Translations under genes and position numbers: made by a program
Notes under the pieces: generated by a model
Seen by the model: only the letters and a program-made list of their open reading frames with translations
What the model was told of the DNA's origin: nothing
Databases searched by the model: none
Source: Candidatus Uhrbacteria bacterium CG22_combo_CG10-13_8_21_14_all_47_17
Lineage (GTDB): Bacteria; Patescibacteriota; Patescibacteriia; 2-12-FULL-60-25
Length of the DNA: 39,770 nt
NCBI GenBank assembly: GCA_002786495.1
Contig: PCSZ01000076.1
Location: 28,047-67,816 of the forward strand
Direction of reading: 5' to 3'
Shown here: piece by piece, positions 18,208 to 27,953 of the stretch
How the letters are laid out: the number at the start of each line of letters is the position of its first letter
Numbering within the stretch: the first letter of the stretch is position 1

Positions 18208-19470
18208 TTAGGCACTCGGCAAGAATTGACGGGGATTTGTTGGAATACCATTTTGTCTCACTTCAAAGTGCAAGTGAGCACCCGTTGAAAGCCCCGCCCC
18301 TTGATCTCCCGGAACACCGCCCGAGTATCCAATCACATCGCCTCGCTCGACATAGGTATCCGGTTTCACATTAAACTTTGATAAGTGTGCATAGACGGTG
18401 GCTACTCCGCCCGAGTGTACGATCATAATATAATTCCCGTATTGTGTTCCTGTTCGCGTAAACGCAATATACCCTCCGGCAGCCGCATGAACGGGCGTTC
18501 CCCTTGGTACAGCTATATCAATTCCAGGATGCTCAAAGAGTTTACGAAAAGGATAATCTGGATCATGGAATTCCGTCGTAATACGGCTATGCGGAACCGG
18601 CCAGTTAAGAAGGACATCGCCGCGAGCTAAAGCGCTATCGATAGTATCAAGCTTCGCTTTCAACTTTTCTTCAAGACTTGCGGCCGCATTCGCTTCTTCT
18701 TGCTGCTGCTGGCGTAATTCATACAAAATACGCTGAAACTCGCTTTCCTGCTGCGAGGTCTCCGCTAACAAAGAAGTTTTTGCGGAACGTTCTCCTTCAA
18801 GCTGCATCTGTACCTTTTCAAGGTCAGCTCGCTGCGTTTCAAGCTGCGTTCGATAGGTTTCAAGCTCCGCCTTCTTTTGGTTTAACTCTGAACTCAAGGT
18901 CTTTAAATCCGTCACCGCATCCGTAACATCCGTTTCGATAAAGTTTAGTTGCTCAACACGCGCAAAAAACTCGGAGAGCGAAGGATTCGAAAGAAACGCT
19001 TCAAAGAGGCTTACGCCTTGCGCATCCTGCAACTCGCCTAGAATGGAGCCAAGCGTTTCTTTCTTTCTGGAAAATTGCTGCTCCGCCAGGGAAATCTGTG
19101 CTTCAACTCTTTGCTGTTCAAGCAGGGCTAAATCAATTTGAGCTTTTGTTCGCTCAACGGCAAGCTGTCGCTCTTGAATGCGGTTATCAAGAAGACCCAC
19201 TTCATTTTGTAAAGTCGCTTGCGCATTCGCCTGCTCTTGAATTCTGTCTTTGTATTTGCCGATAACAGCATCGAGCTCTTTCAAGGTTTGCTGTTTTGCC
19301 TTGACTTGCGCGCTAATATCATCAACCTGCTGTTTCGCCTGTCCAACAGCCGCATCGCTCACAGAGCTTGCAGCTCCCGTGTCCGCAAAGACAGCTTGAG
19401 AAGGCCCCCAAACAGCGAGGCCGATCAGAAGCGCAATAAAAAGCGTTCGTGAATACTTCATTACGTTCAT
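18208..19470 (-). CDS. EnvC-like murein hydrolase activator / M23 peptidase with N-terminal coiled coil
   Basis: signal-like N-terminus, long coiled coil, M23 motifs HPGIDIAVPRGTPVHAAAGG and GAHLHFEVRQNG. Confidence 0.9.
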   Translation of the reverse strand: MNVMKYSRTLFIALLIGLAVWGPSQAVFADTGAASSVSDAAVGQAKQQVDDISAQVKAKQQTLKELDAVIGKYKDRIQEQANAQATLQNEVGLLDNRIQERQLAVERTKAQIDLALLEQQRVEAQISLAEQQFSRKKETLGSILGELQDAQGVSLFEAFLSNPSLSEFFARVEQLNFIETDVTDAVTDLKTLSSELNQKKAELETYRTQLETQRADLEKVQMQLEGERSAKTSLLAETSQQESEFQRILYELRQQQQEEANAAASLEEKLKAKLDTIDSALARGDVLLNWPVPHSRITTEFHDPDYPFRKLFEHPGIDIAVPRGTPVHAAAGGYIAFTRTGTQYGNYIMIVHSGGVATVYAHLSKFNVKPDTYVERGDVIGYSGGVPGDQGAGLSTGAHLHFEVRQNGIPTNPRQFLPSA

Positions 19471-20945
19471 TATGCCAGCTTTGCTAGTGCTTCGTCGATA
19501 CGCCGTAAAGATTCCTCCTTTTGCAGCACAAAAAGCAGTTCAAATGGGCTTGGAGAGCGCTCTTTTCCTGACAAGGCAACGCGAAGAGGCCAAAGCATAT
19601 CCCCGTTTCCCCAGCCTTTATCTCGGATATACGTTAGCACGGCCGCCTCAAGTGTTCCCACTGATTGAAATTGTTCTTGATCAAAACTGTCGACCAGCGC
19701 GCGCGCGCCGATTAAACGCTCCCGCGCTTCTTCCACGGAAGATTTTTTCCAAGGAAGAATGACGGCTAAATATTCCGGAAGCGCTCCGGTAACTTCTTCT
19801 ACAAATGCCGGCAGCTCGGAAAAAGTTTTAATTCGATCTTGAAAAATAAGTACCGCGCGCGATTTCATATCTGCATCCGCCGGAAGGTCCGCAACAAAAA
19901 GCTCTGCAGTTTCTTTAAACGCTTCCGCCGGCATCTTTTGCAAATATTCTCCATTCAACCAATCAAGTTTTTCGGTGTTGAAAACGGCACCGGCTTTATT
20001 TACCTTTTCAATTTGAAAAACTCCCGCCAATTCTTCTTTGCTAAAGATTTCGCGATCTGCCGTCGGATTCCAGCCAAGTAATGCTACGAAGTTTACAAGC
20101 GCTTCAGGCACATATCCTTTTTTCAGATAATCTTCTACTGCAACGTCGCCCTGGCGTTTTGAGAGTTTGGATCGGTCTGCATTCAAAAGCAGCGGAAGAT
20201 GCGCAAACTCCGGCACGTCCCAGCCCATCGTTTCATAAATGAAAATATGTTTCGGAAGACTTGAGAGCCATTCTTCTCCGCGAATGACATGAGAAATTTC
20301 CATATCATGATCATCACAAGTTGCCGCGAGATGATAGGTAGGAAATCCATCTGACTTGATGATGACCTGATCATCAATTTGCGCCCAAGGAATCTCAACT
20401 TTTCCTCGAATTAAATCTTGCATGGCGATTTTCCCCTCGCGCGGCACTTTTAGACGAATGACGTGCTTTTCTCCGGCAACCGCTCTGCTTTCCGCTTCAG
20501 CCTTGGAACAGTCGCGGCAATGTCCGTCATACATGGTTGGTTTTCCAAGTCCGCGATTAAGATCCGCAAGTTCATCAAGTCGTTCTGTTGTACAAAAGCA
20601 ATAATATGCTGCACCCTTTTCAATCAGCTCATAAGCATATGCAAGGTGTTTCTCTCGACGTTCTGATTGAAGATAGGGGCCGAAGGATCCGTTATCCACA
20701 AGCTTCCCACCTTCAATTGAAACACCTTCGTCGGGCTTAATATCCAGCTTGATAAGAGCTTCATACATGTTCTCAATCGATCCCTCGACGTAGCGCGATC
20801 GATCCGTGTCTTCTACGCGCAAAATAAAAGTTCCAGCGTGCTTGCGAGCAAAGAGCCAGTTATAAAGCGCTGTCCGTAAGCTACCAATATGAAGAAACCC
20901 AGTCGGACTGGGCGCAAATCGTACGCGAACCTTTTTTGATGTCAT
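19470..20945 (-). CDS. gltX: glutamyl-tRNA synthetase
   Basis: FAPSPTGFLHIGSLRTALYNWLFARK and DRSKLSKRQGDVAV. Confidence 0.96.
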   Translation of the reverse strand: MTSKKVRVRFAPSPTGFLHIGSLRTALYNWLFARKHAGTFILRVEDTDRSRYVEGSIENMYEALIKLDIKPDEGVSIEGGKLVDNGSFGPYLQSERREKHLAYAYELIEKGAAYYCFCTTERLDELADLNRGLGKPTMYDGHCRDCSKAEAESRAVAGEKHVIRLKVPREGKIAMQDLIRGKVEIPWAQIDDQVIIKSDGFPTYHLAATCDDHDMEISHVIRGEEWLSSLPKHIFIYETMGWDVPEFAHLPLLLNADRSKLSKRQGDVAVEDYLKKGYVPEALVNFVALLGWNPTADREIFSKEELAGVFQIEKVNKAGAVFNTEKLDWLNGEYLQKMPAEAFKETAELFVADLPADADMKSRAVLIFQDRIKTFSELPAFVEEVTGALPEYLAVILPWKKSSVEEARERLIGARALVDSFDQEQFQSVGTLEAAVLTYIRDKGWGNGDMLWPLRVALSGKERSPSPFELLFVLQKEESLRRIDEALAKLA

Positions 20946-20958
20946 AGTCAGGGGAAGC

Positions 20959-21714
20959 TTAGCGCCATTTCAAAATTTTGTCATGAAAAAAGCGGAGCGG
21001 AAACACAATCGCCGCATTCCAAATACGCCGCCAGCGACGGGGTTCTTGTATGAGTCTCCAAAGCCACTCGAGACCGAATGAACGCATCCATAGCGGAGCG
21101 CGCTGAATGCGTCCCGCCCAAAACGTAAAGGTTCCACCGATGCCGACGATTGCTTTCAATTCAGGGAAGTCTTGTCGATGATTTGCAATCCAGAATTCTT
21201 GCCGCGGCGCTCCAAGCGCAACGAGCAGAATGTCCGGACCGAATTGCATCATGCGCATACGCGCTTCTTCCGTAGCCGCATCTTCTTCTCCTTCGAGAGA
21301 TACGCGCCCTCCTTCTTCCACATGGAGTTGTAATCCCTCATAGCTTTTTTGAATCTCTTTTGCGGCTTCCAAAGCTTCACCCTGTGCACCGCCGAAGAAC
21401 CCGACGCGAAGGCCCTGTTGCCAAGCGTATTGCAAAAGATGCTCCGCAAGTTCCACACCCGTTAATCTTGAAACGGGTCGCCGTAACATTTTTAATGCAA
21501 GCAGTAATCCAAAACCATCAACCGTTCGGGTGTCGGCTTGTCGAATAATTTCTTTGTAGCGCGCATTGCGGCGCGCTTCCAATAATATTTCCGGATTGGC
21601 GGTAATGATCCAAAGACCACGCTTCGTATGCGAAACTTGATCGAGAATCGTCTGTACATTCTCGCCTTCAATCGGCACATTAAATATGCTTGCCGAAACA
21701 ACTCGCTCAGCCAT
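20959..21714 (-). CDS. WecG/TagA/CpsF family glycosyltransferase
   Basis: TANPEILLEARRN, VDGFGLLLALKMLRRPVSRLTGVEL, LLVALGAPRQEFWIANH, GVGGTFTFWAG-type motifs. Confidence 0.92.
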   Translation of the reverse strand: MAERVVSASIFNVPIEGENVQTILDQVSHTKRGLWIITANPEILLEARRNARYKEIIRQADTRTVDGFGLLLALKMLRRPVSRLTGVELAEHLLQYAWQQGLRVGFFGGAQGEALEAAKEIQKSYEGLQLHVEEGGRVSLEGEEDAATEEARMRMMQFGPDILLVALGAPRQEFWIANHRQDFPELKAIVGIGGTFTFWAGRIQRAPLWMRSFGLEWLWRLIQEPRRWRRIWNAAIVFPLRFFHDKILKWR

Positions 21715-21770
21715 ACGAAGCCGAAAATCCGTCGCTCGTTTGGATTTTCGCCTTCATGCGAATGATGAGT

Positions 21771-23087
21771 CTACCGTATTGTTTTGAGAATTTTCTGAAA
21801 TTGCTCTCCTCGATCGAATTCGTTCTTAAATAGGCCGAAGCTCGCGCAGCCGGGAGAGAGCAAAATAACATCGTCTTTTTTTGCCCGGGCGAATAATGTC
21901 CGTACAGCCTCGCGCAACGAATCCACGTCTTGGAAAGAAACCTTCTTGGCAGAAAAAACCTTCACGATTTTAGCATGAGCCGTACCAGGAAGTACAACCA
22001 CGTCAACCCGTGCTCTTTTCAGCACGCCCGCAACCTCCGTAAAATCTAGCTCTTTATCCGCTCCGCCGAAAATAAGATGAATCTTCCCCTGCTTCGCGAA
22101 GGCCTTTATAGCTGCAATTGTTGCATCCGGCGTTGTTGCCGTTGTGTCATTTATAAACTTCACACCGCGCACGGTTGCAACCAGCTCTTGTCGGTTTGCT
22201 ATTCCCGTAAATTGTCTCAGAGCTTTTTTTATCGCTGTCTGAGACACGTTCAATTGAAGCGCAACCGCTACGGCTGCTTCCGCGTTTTTCTCATTATGCG
22301 CACCTAGAATTTTCAAGGAAACACTCTTCACGATTTTGTGTTCAAGACTTCTGGACGTGCCCCAACGATAGACATTTCCAGCCGTGCTCTCCGCATATGC
22401 ATCGAAGCTTTTATCGGAAGGAAGAAGAGCAATGTCTTCCGGTTTCTGATGGCGAAAAATTTGTGCCTTCGCTTCCGCGTACTCAGCCATGTCTTCATAG
22501 GTATTAAGATGGTCGCGCATCAGATTCGTCCAAAGAGCTATCGAAGGAGAAATACCAGCTTCGCCCGTACTTTCAAGCTGCCAACTTGAAAGTTCAAGTA
22601 CAACGATATCCCCTTCTTTCACCTGCGAGAGAAATGTAAGCGGCGAAACTAAAATATTTCCTCCAAGCCAAACACGCCGATACTTGCCTGAAGCCGTCAA
22701 AATATCCGCGAGGAGCGTTGAAGTCGTGCTCTTCCCGCGTGTTCCTGTAATACCAATAACAGGAACCGGGCATTGCTCAAGAAAAAGCGTAATGTCCGAT
22801 GCCAAAGGAATGCCGCGCTTCCGCGCTTCCATGAGCTCACGCGTGTTCTTACGTATTCCCGGATTTCGAACAATGAGATCCGCTTTACGCACATCTTCAA
22901 GACGATGACGTCCAAGAACGAAATGGACGTTTTTATATTTTTTTAACTGCTTCACATTTCCAGCAAGTTCTTTCTCGGTACTCAAATCCGTAACGGTTAC
23001 CTCGTCGCCGCGTTTTGCAAAATAAAGCGCCGCGGAAATGCCACTTCCTCTTGGATATTTCCCCAAACCGAGAATAAGAACCTTCAT
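21771..23087 (-). CDS. murD: UDP-N-acetylmuramoylalanine--D-glutamate ligase
   Basis: GITGTRGKSTTSTLLADIL, LELSSWQLE, NLMRDHLN, HLIFGGADKELDF. Confidence 0.94.
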   Translation of the reverse strand: MKVLILGLGKYPRGSGISAALYFAKRGDEVTVTDLSTEKELAGNVKQLKKYKNVHFVLGRHRLEDVRKADLIVRNPGIRKNTRELMEARKRGIPLASDITLFLEQCPVPVIGITGTRGKSTTSTLLADILTASGKYRRVWLGGNILVSPLTFLSQVKEGDIVVLELSSWQLESTGEAGISPSIALWTNLMRDHLNTYEDMAEYAEAKAQIFRHQKPEDIALLPSDKSFDAYAESTAGNVYRWGTSRSLEHKIVKSVSLKILGAHNEKNAEAAVAVALQLNVSQTAIKKALRQFTGIANRQELVATVRGVKFINDTTATTPDATIAAIKAFAKQGKIHLIFGGADKELDFTEVAGVLKRARVDVVVLPGTAHAKIVKVFSAKKVSFQDVDSLREAVRTLFARAKKDDVILLSPGCASFGLFKNEFDRGEQFQKILKTIR

Positions 23088-23088
23088 A

Positions 23089-23658
23089 CTAACGTCGTAA
23101 AGACAGTTCGTAACGCATCTCTTCCAGCTTTTTAAGATTTTTACGCGCCTGATCTATTTTTGTTCGCAACGAACCCGTGGCATCAATTTGCAATAAAACG
23201 GAGACAGCTTCTTCCACGTCGGCATGAATATAAAGCACGCCGTCCTGTTCGCCTTCCGCGGCAATCAGCGTCGCTAAGCGCACAAGCTCTCCCGTAAAAT
23301 CGGAAAGCGCTCCCAAATAAATATCCGGATCCGTAATCTGTTCTACGCGCTTAATCTTTCCCTGCTCCACGTATTGCTGAAATAAAACCGCTTCCGCGAA
23401 TTCTTCCTGCGCGGCTCGCCAGAATCCTTCTTGCGCAAGACGCGGAAGTTTTTTCACTAAAGTATTTCCCCGCTTCAAAGCACTTGCGGCTTTTTGAAGC
23501 TGGCGCACCGCAGCCGGCGCATCCGTGCGATGCATCGCAAAAATGGCGCGCTTGCTGTCGCTGAGAGCTTCCGAGGCAAGCGCAGACAAGGCGCGACGGC
23601 CATTGTCAACGGCGGCTGCTTCCGAAAGAAGTTTTTTGATATACGTTTTATCAATCAT
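23089..23658 (-). CDS. translin family protein
   Basis: all-helical; EGFWRAAQEEFAEAVLFQQYVEQGKI...DPDIYLGALSDFTGELVRLATL...LRTKIDQARKNLKKLEEMRYELSLR matches translin organisation. Confidence 0.82.
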   Translation of the reverse strand: MIDKTYIKKLLSEAAAVDNGRRALSALASEALSDSKRAIFAMHRTDAPAAVRQLQKAASALKRGNTLVKKLPRLAQEGFWRAAQEEFAEAVLFQQYVEQGKIKRVEQITDPDIYLGALSDFTGELVRLATLIAAEGEQDGVLYIHADVEEAVSVLLQIDATGSLRTKIDQARKNLKKLEEMRYELSLRR

Positions 23659-24782
23659 AGGCGTTCCTGTAGAAGATTTTTATAAAGCGTCTCTAAACGA
23701 GACGTCACCGAACTCCAAGAATAATCTTTTCTCACCACTTCACGCGCGCGGCGTCCGCGTTCGCTCACCATGGTAGGATCCGACAGAACTAAATCGATCG
23801 TTCTCGCCAGTTGATGAATATCATCAACCGGATACGCGATCCCGCTATGATCGACAAGCTCAAGATTTTCTCGGATATCCGACATAATCACCAGCTTTCC
23901 GGCTGCCATAGCCTCGATGATTGTAACTGATAAACCTTCCGCGCGCGAAGAATGTACAAAAGCATAGCAATGCGCAAAGAGCTGGTGAAGAGCGCGTCCG
24001 GACTGATACCCAACCAGCTTCACGCGCGCATCTTTTTTCGCTAATGCATGTAGCTCTTTTCCATACGCAGACGCATGATAGTCTCGGCCGACAATAACCA
24101 GCGGAAAATCGCTTTCCACTTTTTTATACGCCTTGATCGCGATCTCAAATGCCTTATTTGGAACAAGCCGGCCAACTCCAAGAAGATACTTTCCAGGCTG
24201 TAAACCGAATGTCTGCAATTCCTCCGTTCCTTGCGGACCAAGCAGCTCGGCTCCATTTGGAATATACGCGACTTCTTTTTTCCATTGCTTGCAAATTTCA
24301 ACTTGGAGAACGTGGGAGACTACAATTGTTTTATGTGGAATATGGACCGCCGCCCATGCTCCGAACTTAAGAAATAGTTTTGCAAACCAACCCCATTTCG
24401 CATCTTGCCAGTCTCGGCTGTGAAACGTGCATACCACGCGCGCTCTCGGTTTAAAGAGACGAGGAATCCAAGCCAGCGTCGACGGACCCACGCCGTGATA
24501 GTGAATAATATCCGCCGGCTGAAATAAAACATGAAGCGTCGCAAGAAAGGTATGCGAAATCGTATCAAGATTTTTTGTTGGAATGCTTGGAAGATGAATC
24601 AAATGAACACCTTGAAACTCTGCCCGATGTTCATCCTTTGCCCGCGAGCGCACATACACAAAAACGTCATTCCCATCTTTTGCGAGGCGCGTGGAGATCT
24701 CTTCTACGTGACGCTCAACACCGCCCGCACCGGCAACGGTGGCGGACGGCAGTCCTTTTGTCCCGATCATGTAAATACGCAT
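23655..24782 (-). CDS. glycosyltransferase family 4 (GT-B)
   Basis: N-terminal GxGGVERHVEEIS; YLLGVGRLVPNKAFEIAIKAYK; HSSRAEGLSVTIIEAMAAGKLVIMSD. Confidence 0.93.
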   Translation of the reverse strand: MRIYMIGTKGLPSATVAGAGGVERHVEEISTRLAKDGNDVFVYVRSRAKDEHRAEFQGVHLIHLPSIPTKNLDTISHTFLATLHVLFQPADIIHYHGVGPSTLAWIPRLFKPRARVVCTFHSRDWQDAKWGWFAKLFLKFGAWAAVHIPHKTIVVSHVLQVEICKQWKKEVAYIPNGAELLGPQGTEELQTFGLQPGKYLLGVGRLVPNKAFEIAIKAYKKVESDFPLVIVGRDYHASAYGKELHALAKKDARVKLVGYQSGRALHQLFAHCYAFVHSSRAEGLSVTIIEAMAAGKLVIMSDIRENLELVDHSGIAYPVDDIHQLARTIDLVLSDPTMVSERGRRAREVVRKDYSWSSVTSRLETLYKNLLQERL

Positions 24783-24835
24783 CGTTACCGGAATAGTAGC
24801 ATAAAATGCATAAAGAGAGCTGTGCCAAAGAAAAA

Positions 24836-24862
24836 AACCTCGAAATAATATCGAGGTTTTTT
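24836..24862. terminator. bidirectional-type terminator between tRNA-Lys and glycosyltransferase
   Basis: AACCTCGA-n7-TCGAGGTT flanked by A-run and T-run. Confidence 0.8.
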
Positions 24863-24864
24863 CA

Positions 24865-24940
24865 TGGTGGGACCGGTGGGGCTCGGACCCACGACCGTCG
24901 GCTTAAAAGGCCGCTGCTCTACCAGCTGAGCTACGGTCCC
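24865..24940 (-). tRNA. tRNA-Lys (TTT), CCA encoded
   Basis: acceptor GGGACCG/CGGTCCC, anticodon loop CTTTTAA, T-loop GGTCCGAGCC, 3' ACCA. Confidence 0.95.
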
Positions 24941-24989
24941 AAGTTTGTGTCGAGATACTAGCGAATCTAGCCGAGAAAATCAAGAGGCG

Positions 24990-25764
24990 TCACGCCTTTC
25001 TTCGAATAATAACCTCCGTAGCCGTTTCAAGGATATTTTTCTCTTTTGTGTTCGCCAAGGCAAGCATAGCGAGACATACGAACAGGCCAATAAGCGCCGG
25101 AAAAACAAGACGAAACTCAACAGCCAGTAAAGAAAAAAACGTGGCGGATATAAGTAGACTCTTCACATACTCATCTGCAGATTTTCCAAGATCAAACCAA
25201 TCATGGCCAAGCGCGAAAAAGAGCATTCCAGATGAGAAGAGTCCGACCAGTGCCCAGCCGAAATAATTGAATAATGGCACACCCGCCGATGCGGAACCAA
25301 ACGACCACAAACCCATTCGTACCGCAACCGGGTCCACAAGCAAATCAAAGAGAACAACGAATGCCGCCGCGCCAAAAAAGCGCACAAGAGGAGAACGAAA
25401 TACATGAGCCGCCACGGAAGAGGCCGCAATCAAAACCGGCGCCCAAATAAAAGGAAAGCTCCAGGGAACGCCTCGATATAATTTTGCACCGAAGGCATCG
25501 CCGAGCAATATTTTTCCAAAAGGAAATCCCGTACTTACAGCAACCGCGTATATTCCATACATAACAAAGAGAAGAAGCGCCGCTGTTACCATACCGCGCG
25601 TACTCCTATTATTATTTATAAACGCAGACGAGGTTGGCAAAGCGGATAGAAAAAAACCGATCGCAATTACTTCGGAAGGAATGGTGTAAAAAAACGAAAC
25701 AAAAAGAAGCGCGAGAAGGCTCCCCGCAACAATAAACCAAAGAGAATCAAAAGAAGGAAAACGC
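24990..25764 (-). CDS. CruF-like carotenoid biosynthesis family membrane protein
   Basis: TGFPFGKILLGDAFGAKLYRGVPWSFPFIWAPV...FDLLVDPVAVRMGLWSF...GVPLFNYFGWALVG resembles the carotenoid biosynthesis (CruF/DUF422) family; start taken at MRFPSFDS. Confidence 0.72.
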
Positions 25765-25808
25765 ATGACATTGTCTATTCTACACATCCGTCCGTAATGA
25801 CCAAAGCC

Positions 25809-26873
25809 CTATGCCTTTCGCGCGCGGATAAGTTCCACGAGTTCAGAGAGCGGTTGAGCTTGTTTTTTTGAAAAAGGCGCTCGCGACAAAACGCGCTCGC
25901 AAATGTCTAACTCCGCAGCTATGCGTGTTTTGCCGTATGCAATGGCCCCCGTCTCTTCAAAGAGCCGTCGCGCGCGTTCACAATCTTTCTTCGTTAGAGA
26001 AGAGCCCATGAGGCTTTGCAATAATTTTTTCTCCGCCGCCGTTCCATGTTCAAAAACATATTGCGTAAACACCGTATGTTGATGCTCAGCCAAATCCGTC
26101 ATGACATTTTTTTGTATCGCTGTCGCGGATGACATTACATCAAACAAATCATCCTGTATTTGAAAGGCAACGCCAAGCGGCTCACCAAAGGCTTTTGTAA
26201 AAGATTCAACCGTTTTTCCTCCGCCGGCAAACGCGGCTCCAATCATAAGAGGGCGCACAAAACTATAACCGGCTGTTTTCATGCGCATTTTTTGATAAAT
26301 AAGTTCGGTATTTGCGCGCCGTCTCGTTGTTAAATCTACATCAATCATTTGGCCAAGAATAACTTCCTCTATCATGGCGTGATAAACGCGGCGGACGGTT
26401 CCGGAAATTGCTTTTTCCTCTTTTGCTAACCCCTGTTCCAAAGATTCAAAAGACCAAGAGAGAAGCAAGTCACCCGCAAGAATCGCCTGTGACTCCGCAA
26501 TACGATCAAATTCTCCTCTTCGTTTTAGTGTATGGAGCCGCCGCGCCGCAAACCGATGCGTCGTTTCTTTCCCATGGCGTTTATTTCCACGATCGATAAT
26601 ATCATCGTGAATAAGAGCGAAGGCATGGAATAGCTCGAGCGCCGTAAAAAGACGAAGCGCCGCTGCCTCTTTTTTTCCGTGAAAAACCTTGTAGCCAAGA
26701 AAAGCTAAGTAAGGACGCAAGCGTTTTCCTCCGGAAAGCGTGATGGTTTCCGGGTGATGAATGAGGCTACGTATAAATGTATCCGATACTTGACCGGACG
26801 CTCGTTGAACAAAAGCATCCATCTGCGCCCGCAAAAACGGATCAAATCGCTTTTTAAACGAGACAATATCCAT
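25809..26873 (-). CDS. polyprenyl (geranylgeranyl-type) diphosphate synthase
   Basis: GGKRLRPYLAFLG, first Asp-rich LIHDDIIDRGNKRHG, second FQIQDDLFD. Confidence 0.94.
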   Translation of the reverse strand: MDIVSFKKRFDPFLRAQMDAFVQRASGQVSDTFIRSLIHHPETITLSGGKRLRPYLAFLGYKVFHGKKEAAALRLFTALELFHAFALIHDDIIDRGNKRHGKETTHRFAARRLHTLKRRGEFDRIAESQAILAGDLLLSWSFESLEQGLAKEEKAISGTVRRVYHAMIEEVILGQMIDVDLTTRRRANTELIYQKMRMKTAGYSFVRPLMIGAAFAGGGKTVESFTKAFGEPLGVAFQIQDDLFDVMSSATAIQKNVMTDLAEHQHTVFTQYVFEHGTAAEKKLLQSLMGSSLTKKDCERARRLFEETGAIAYGKTRIAAELDICERVLSRAPFSKKQAQPLSELVELIRARKA

Positions 26874-26885
26874 GAGATAAGTCTA

Positions 26886-27953
26886 TCACACAAGTTTGAG
26901 AAGCTGCCGAGCGAGCTGTGTCCCATCGTCCGTTGGGAATATTGCGTGAAAACGCTCTCCCATTTTTGTCCGTGCCTCTTCATCCACAAGAAGATCTTGT
27001 ATCGTTTTAAGAAGGAGGTCGGAAAAATCCACATCCGACTGGTCGAGTAATATACACGCGCGCGTCTCCGCAAGCGTCTTTGCATTCACTTCTTGATGAC
27101 TGCGCGGAATCGGAATAAGAATCGTTGGCTTTTTTAAAGCGGAAAGTTCTGAAATAGCTCCCATACCCGCTCGAGATAAAACAATATCGGCCGCCCCGTA
27201 GGCTTGCAGCATATCGGCAGCATCCAGAAGATCTCGCTGAACATAGCCTTCCATGCGCGCATCATTCCCCTTCCCTTTTCCTGTCACATGAATAATTTGC
27301 GTTGTTTTGAGCAGGCTTTCCAAATGCTTCCACATAGCTTCATTTAAAGCTTGCGCACCCGTTCCGCCTCCCACGAGCAATATAATCGGCTTTTTCGGAT
27401 GAAGAGCGAACGCCTTTGCCGCATCTTCCCGTGTTGAAATTTCTTTTGCAGAAAAACGCGTCGGTGTTGCGATGGCGAGTGTTTTTACATCTGCGCCAAA
27501 AGGCGGAGTCTGATAAGGAAATGAAGTGGTGACCAACGTGCAGATTTTGGCGACCATTTTATTTGAAAGTCCCGGAACTTTATCAAGTTGATGAATAGCA
27601 CAAGGAATATGCCTGCTAAATCCAGCGCGCATAACGGGGACAGCTGTAAACCCTCCGGCGGAAACAATTAAATCCGGCTGATCTTCCCGAAGAAATTTTT
27701 CTGCTTGCATTCGCGCGCGCGCATAATCAAAAGGGAAGCGAAATAAACGAAAACTGAAATAACGTGGAATCTTCGCCACCGAAATAGCACGAAACGGAAT
27801 TCCTGCCTCTTTAACCACAAACTGCTCGGGGCCGTTTGGCGTGCCATACCAAATGAATTCAGCTTGTGGCGCCGTTTTTTGAATCGCTTTCGCCGTCGCC
27901 AAAAGCGGCGTAACCGGCCCGAGCGTTCCTCCCCCAGTAAAAACTATTTTCAT
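26886..27953 (-). CDS. murG: UDP-N-acetylglucosamine--N-acetylmuramyl-(pentapeptide) pyrophosphoryl-undecaprenol N-acetylglucosamine transferase
   Basis: FTGGGTLGPVTPLLA, LLVGGGTGAQALNEA, VLSRAGMGAISELSALKKPTILIPIP. Confidence 0.94.
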   Translation of the reverse strand: MKIVFTGGGTLGPVTPLLATAKAIQKTAPQAEFIWYGTPNGPEQFVVKEAGIPFRAISVAKIPRYFSFRLFRFPFDYARARMQAEKFLREDQPDLIVSAGGFTAVPVMRAGFSRHIPCAIHQLDKVPGLSNKMVAKICTLVTTSFPYQTPPFGADVKTLAIATPTRFSAKEISTREDAAKAFALHPKKPIILLVGGGTGAQALNEAMWKHLESLLKTTQIIHVTGKGKGNDARMEGYVQRDLLDAADMLQAYGAADIVLSRAGMGAISELSALKKPTILIPIPRSHQEVNAKTLAETRACILLDQSDVDFSDLLLKTIQDLLVDEEARTKMGERFHAIFPTDDGTQLARQLLKLV

